Below, in pieces: positions 5,578 to 7,908 of a stretch of 7,908 nucleotides of DNA. Below the pieces are notes generated by a model that worked only from the letters and a program-made list of their open reading frames with translations, did no database searches and had not been told where the DNA came from. The number at the start of each line of letters is the position of its first letter. Positions within the stretch are counted from its first letter, which is position 1. The stretch comes from CAMBDR01 sp046597185 (GTDB taxonomy: Bacteria; Pseudomonadota; Gammaproteobacteria; Burkholderiales; Burkholderiaceae_D), in contig JBKJLF010000292.1 of NCBI GenBank assembly GCA_046597185.1, positions 1 to 7,908 on the forward strand. Direction: 5' to 3'. Position numbers and translations under genes: made by a program.

Positions 5578-6489
5578 ATGAAGCAATTTACCCCATGGCG
5601 CGGCGTTTTCCCCGCTGTTACCACCCAATTTAACGCCGATGAATCACTCAATTTTGGCGCAATGGAACAGCATTACGCGCTGCAACTGGCCGGCGGGGTG
5701 CATGGGCTGGTGGTGTGCGGCTCGCTGGGCGAGGCTAGCACCTTGTCTGACGCGGAAAAACTGCAAGTGGCCAAAGTGGCGCTGGATGTGGCGCAACACA
5801 AAGTACCAGTGCTGGCCAATGTGTCCAACAGCCGCACCCTGGACGCCGAACGCTTTGCCGCCAATGCCGCCGAACTGGGCGTGCAAGGCTTGATGGTGAT
5901 GCCCTCGGTACTCTACGCCGCCGACGCCAAAGAAGCCAAAGACCATTTGCGCGCCGTCGCCCGTGCGGCCCAATTGCCTATCATGGTGTATAACAACCCG
6001 GTTAGCTATAAAGTTGATCTGACCCCGGAAGACTTTCTCGATTTGGCCGATTGCGAATTCATCGTCGCCATCAAAGAGTCCACCGACAATATCCGCCGTA
6101 TTACCGATTTGCGCAATTGCGTTGGGCAGCGCTATCAATTATTCATGGGCGTGGATGACCTCTCCTTTGAAGGCCTGGCCGTCGGGGCCGATGGCTTGCT
6201 GGCCGGTTTATGCATCGCCTTCCCCAAAGAAACCGTGGCACTCTATAATTTAATGCAAGCTGGCCGCTGGCAAGAAGCGCTGAAACTGTATCAATGGTTT
6301 ATGCCGCTGATGCATTTGGATGTCTCCAATAAACTGGTGCAAAACCTGAAGCTGGTTTCCACCATGGTCGGGGTGGGGAGTGAATTGGTGCGCCGTCCAC
6401 GTCAGCCATTGGCGGGCAAAGAACGCGAACGGGTGGCCATGATCGTGCAAAAAGCGCTGGATACACGGCCTGATTTGAGCGTGTTTTAA
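5578..6489 (+). CDS. DHDPS-family lyase, probable 1-pyrroline-4-hydroxy-2-carboxylate deaminase
   Basis: This 303-aa TIM-barrel protein of the dihydrodipicolinate synthase/N-acetylneuraminate lyase family has the usual family length. The Schiff-base lysine is K166 in FIVAIKESTDN and the catalytic tyrosine is Y138 in IMVYNNPVSYK. The substrate-binding loop is GSLGE (48-52), where DapA has GTTGE. The N-terminus FTPWRGVFPAVTTQF is like that of the deaminases of hydroxyproline catabolism (called LhpC or HypD). These turn 1-pyrroline-4-hydroxy-2-carboxylate into alpha-ketoglutarate semialdehyde, water and ammonia in the cytoplasm. The neighbouring 4-hydroxyproline epimerase supports this over lysine biosynthesis. 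The start at 5578 was chosen because AGGAG lies 7 nt upstream and homology begins here; an in-frame ATG at 5524 adds 18 residues of unlikely sequence. It is the first gene of the cluster. Another lyase specificity is possible but less likely. Confidence 0.85.
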   Translation: MKQFTPWRGVFPAVTTQFNADESLNFGAMEQHYALQLAGGVHGLVVCGSLGEASTLSDAEKLQVAKVALDVAQHKVPVLANVSNSRTLDAERFAANAAELGVQGLMVMPSVLYAADAKEAKDHLRAVARAAQLPIMVYNNPVSYKVDLTPEDFLDLADCEFIVAIKESTDNIRRITDLRNCVGQRYQLFMGVDDLSFEGLAVGADGLLAGLCIAFPKETVALYNLMQAGRWQEALKLYQWFMPLMHLDVSNKLVQNLKLVSTMVGVGSELVRRPRQPLAGKERERVAMIVQKALDTRPDLSVF

Positions 6490-6512
6490 AGATGATGCCT
6501 AAAGATGATGAC
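6487..6512 (+). repeat. 13-bp tandem duplication at the deaminase/regulator junction
   Basis: TAAAGATGATGCC (6487-6499) is followed directly by TAAAGATGATGAC (6500-6512), with 12 of 13 bases the same. The first copy contains the deaminase stop codon, the second the regulator start. The first ATGATG is out of frame with the regulator and opens an 8-codon frame (6492-6518) that ends just inside the regulator gene. Confidence 0.8.
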
Positions 6513-7164
6513 CATTAAACCACCCGTAACCAAACAACGCGCCGCCGATATTGCCTACGACACCATCGAAAATTTGATCGTCACGCTGCAATTGCAACCG
6601 GGCGCGCCGATTGTTGAAGCGGAATTGATCGAATTAACCGGCCTTGGGCGCACACCCCTGCGTGAAGCCTTGCTGCGCATGACGTCCAACGGTTTGATTC
6701 AGCAATTGCCACGGCGTGGTTTGATTATCAGCGATATCGCCGCCGCCGAACACATGACCCTGCTCGAAACCCGGCGCGTACTGGAGCGTTTAATCGCCGC
6801 CAGCGCCGCGCGCCGCGCCACGCCCCCGGCACGCAGCGCGATTGTGGCTTGCGGTCAGGATATGGTGAACGCCGCCCAATTGAATAATTTGGATCAATAC
6901 ATGCACGCCGATCAGGCCCTCGACCATGTTATCCACCACGCCTGCCGCAATCCTTCCGCCGTGGCGGCGGTGGTGCCGCTGGTGATTCAATGCCGCCGCT
7001 TTTGGTATGCCTGGCAGCACGATGCCGATGTCGCACAAGGGGCGCAATGGCATATGGCTCTGGCGCAAGCCATTGCCGACGGGCAGGAAGCGGCCGCAGT
7101 AGAGGCCTCCGATGGCTTGGTCGATTATTTGGAAGCCCTCACGCGCCGCGTGATCCATAGCTAA
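6505..7164 (+). CDS. GntR-family transcriptional regulator, FadR subfamily (FCD domain)
   Basis: The 219-aa product is a cytoplasmic DNA-binding regulator. The N-terminal winged helix-turn-helix (about 12-78) has the GntR pattern: QLQPGAPIVEAELIELTGLG, then RTPLREALLRMTSNGLIQQLPRRGLIIS. The C-terminal all-helical FCD ligand domain (about 85-215) has the expected histidines, in MHADQALDHVIHHACRNP and QWHMALAQAIADGQ, which often bind a metal or an acid ligand. It begins 15 nt after the deaminase stop and reads in the same direction, so it is probably co-transcribed. It most likely controls this hydroxyproline cluster, with a pathway intermediate as effector; this is inferred from position. The ATG pair at 6505 and 6508 leaves the start uncertain by one codon, and the ribosome site (AAAG) is weak, so translational coupling is likely. 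Confidence 0.88.
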   Translation: MMTIKPPVTKQRAADIAYDTIENLIVTLQLQPGAPIVEAELIELTGLGRTPLREALLRMTSNGLIQQLPRRGLIISDIAAAEHMTLLETRRVLERLIAASAARRATPPARSAIVACGQDMVNAAQLNNLDQYMHADQALDHVIHHACRNPSAVAAVVPLVIQCRRFWYAWQHDADVAQGAQWHMALAQAIADGQEAAAVEASDGLVDYLEALTRRVIHS

Positions 7165-7204
7165 ACTCATAGCTAAATCTACAGTCAAATCCACAGCCAA
7201 ATCC
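7156..7204 (+). repeat. Degenerate 12-13 bp tandem repeat after the regulator gene
   Basis: Four successive units are seen: CATAGCTAAACT, CATAGCTAAATCT, ACAGTCAAATCC and ACAGCCAAATCC. The first unit includes the end and stop codon of the regulator gene. The units probably arose by slippage duplication. They form a spacer before the epimerase gene, and I see no promoter or terminator in them. Confidence 0.55.
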
Positions 7205-7241
7205 ACTACCCGATTCTTGAGTAAATACAAGGTTATCCAAC

Positions 7242-7908
7242 ATGAACAGTATCTCGATTATTGATTCCCACACTGGCGGCGAGCCAACCCGCTTAATTTT
7301 GGATGGTGGGCCAGAACTGGGCAGCGGCCCGCTGGCGCAACGCTTGCGCCGCTTTGAGCAAGAATTTGATCACTTACGCTCAGCCAGCGTGTGCGAGCCG
7401 CGCGGTTCGGATGTAATTGTCGGCGCGCTGCTGGTAAAACCGCACGCCCCCGACTGCAGTGCAGGCTTGCTATTTTTTAACAACGCCGGTTATTTGGGCA
7501 TGTGCGGCCATGGTTTGATTGGTTGCGTGGTGTCGCTGGCCCATCTGGGCAAACTAGGCCTTGGCAAACACCGCATCGATACCCCGGTGGGCGTGGTGCA
7601 AGCCGAGTTGCATGATGCGCACAGCGTGACGATTTGGAATGTGCCCGCTTACCGCTACCAAACCCAGGTGGCCGTCGAGGTGGCGGGCATAGGCCGGATT
7701 ATGGGCGATATTGCCTGGGGCGGGAATTGGTTTTTTTTGGTTAGCCAGCACGGGCAAACATTGGATATTAAAAACGTCACCGAACTGACTGATTTTTGTT
7801 GGCGCGTGCGCCAGGCCGTGGAAGCTGCGGGCTTGCGCGGGGCCAATGGTGCCATCATCGATCATGTGGAATTATTTGCCCCGCCCGATACCGCTACTGA
7901 TACCGCTA
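7242..7908 (+). CDS. 4-hydroxyproline 2-epimerase (proline racemase family), 3' end outside the window
   Basis: The frame is open from the ATG at 7242 to the window edge (222 codons; the family has about 310-335 residues). It converts trans-4-hydroxy-L-proline to cis-4-hydroxy-D-proline, the first step of bacterial hydroxyproline breakdown, in the cytoplasm without cofactor. The N-terminus IIDSHTGGEPTR is the family signature. The first catalytic cysteine is C88 in NNAGYLGMCGHG, at the position known for characterised 4-hydroxyproline epimerases. IDTPVGVV, NVPAYRY and GDIAWGGNWFFL are also typical of this branch rather than of proline racemase. The second catalytic cysteine lies beyond the window, so a dehydratase-type variant cannot be formally excluded. 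The start follows AAGG with 9 nt spacing. It lies 77 nt after the regulator gene, in the same direction. Names in use are lhpA and hypRE. Confidence 0.93.
   Translation, partial: MNSISIIDSHTGGEPTRLILDGGPELGSGPLAQRLRRFEQEFDHLRSASVCEPRGSDVIVGALLVKPHAPDCSAGLLFFNNAGYLGMCGHGLIGCVVSLAHLGKLGLGKHRIDTPVGVVQAELHDAHSVTIWNVPAYRYQTQVAVEVAGIGRIMGDIAWGGNWFFLVSQHGQTLDIKNVTELTDFCWRVRQAVEAAGLRGANGAIIDHVELFAPPDTATDTA

Noticed and set aside
5644..7230. Minus-strand open frames opposite the deaminase and regulator genes
   Set aside because: Shadow frames of GC-rich coding sequence; the + strand proteins are clear family members.
7554..7865. Minus-strand open frame of 103 codons
   Set aside because: It is antisense to the epimerase, whose motifs run through the same region without interruption.

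Overview
The window holds a compact type II-C CRISPR-Cas locus placed next to the start of a trans-4-hydroxy-L-proline catabolic cluster. A Neisseria-type Cas9 of 1066 aa, an N. meningitidis-like repeat and tracrRNA, moderate-to-high GC and a GntR/FCD-regulated hydroxyproline gene set all suggest a betaproteobacterium (Neisseriales or Burkholderiales). The genus cannot be fixed from the sequence.

Left part (1-662): the end of a CRISPR array, with nine complete identical 36-bp repeats, one cut repeat at the window edge and nine 30-bp spacers. The array reads on the + strand and ends in a very strong hairpin terminator only 6 bp after the last repeat. Two spacers (11-40 and 275-304) are the same except for one base near the PAM-proximal end. 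Every repeat ends in a perfect TATAAT, which fits the N. meningitidis mode in which each repeat is a promoter for its own crRNA.

Middle (669-5277): a tightly packed minus-strand operon cas9-cas1-cas2 (3-nt gap, then a 4-nt ATGA overlap), convergent with the array. There is no csn2 or cas4, which defines subtype II-C. Divergent from cas9 is the tracrRNA (about 5169-5277). Its first 36 nt are an anti-repeat that can pair with 33 of 36 repeat positions, followed by a short hairpin and a UUCG-loop terminator. The tracrRNA promoter and a plausible cas9 -10 box overlap in a few bases.

Right part (5281-7908): an intergenic region with a good sigma-70 promoter and an overlapping AT-rich palindrome. 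Then follow, all on the + strand, a DHDPS-family deaminase (probably 1-pyrroline-4-hydroxy-2-carboxylate deaminase), a GntR/FCD regulator and the first 222 codons of 4-hydroxyproline 2-epimerase. The epimerase converts trans-4-hydroxy-L-proline to cis-4-hydroxy-D-proline. An oxidase, expected outside the window, would give the pyrroline that the deaminase converts to alpha-ketoglutarate semialdehyde.

The CRISPR locus belongs to a known subtype, and I see no wholly new system. The points most worth following are the near-duplicate spacer with a seed-position difference, a Cas9 in which all four PAM-reading residues of N. meningitidis Cas9 are replaced, and the promoter architecture of repeats and the cas9/tracrRNA junction.
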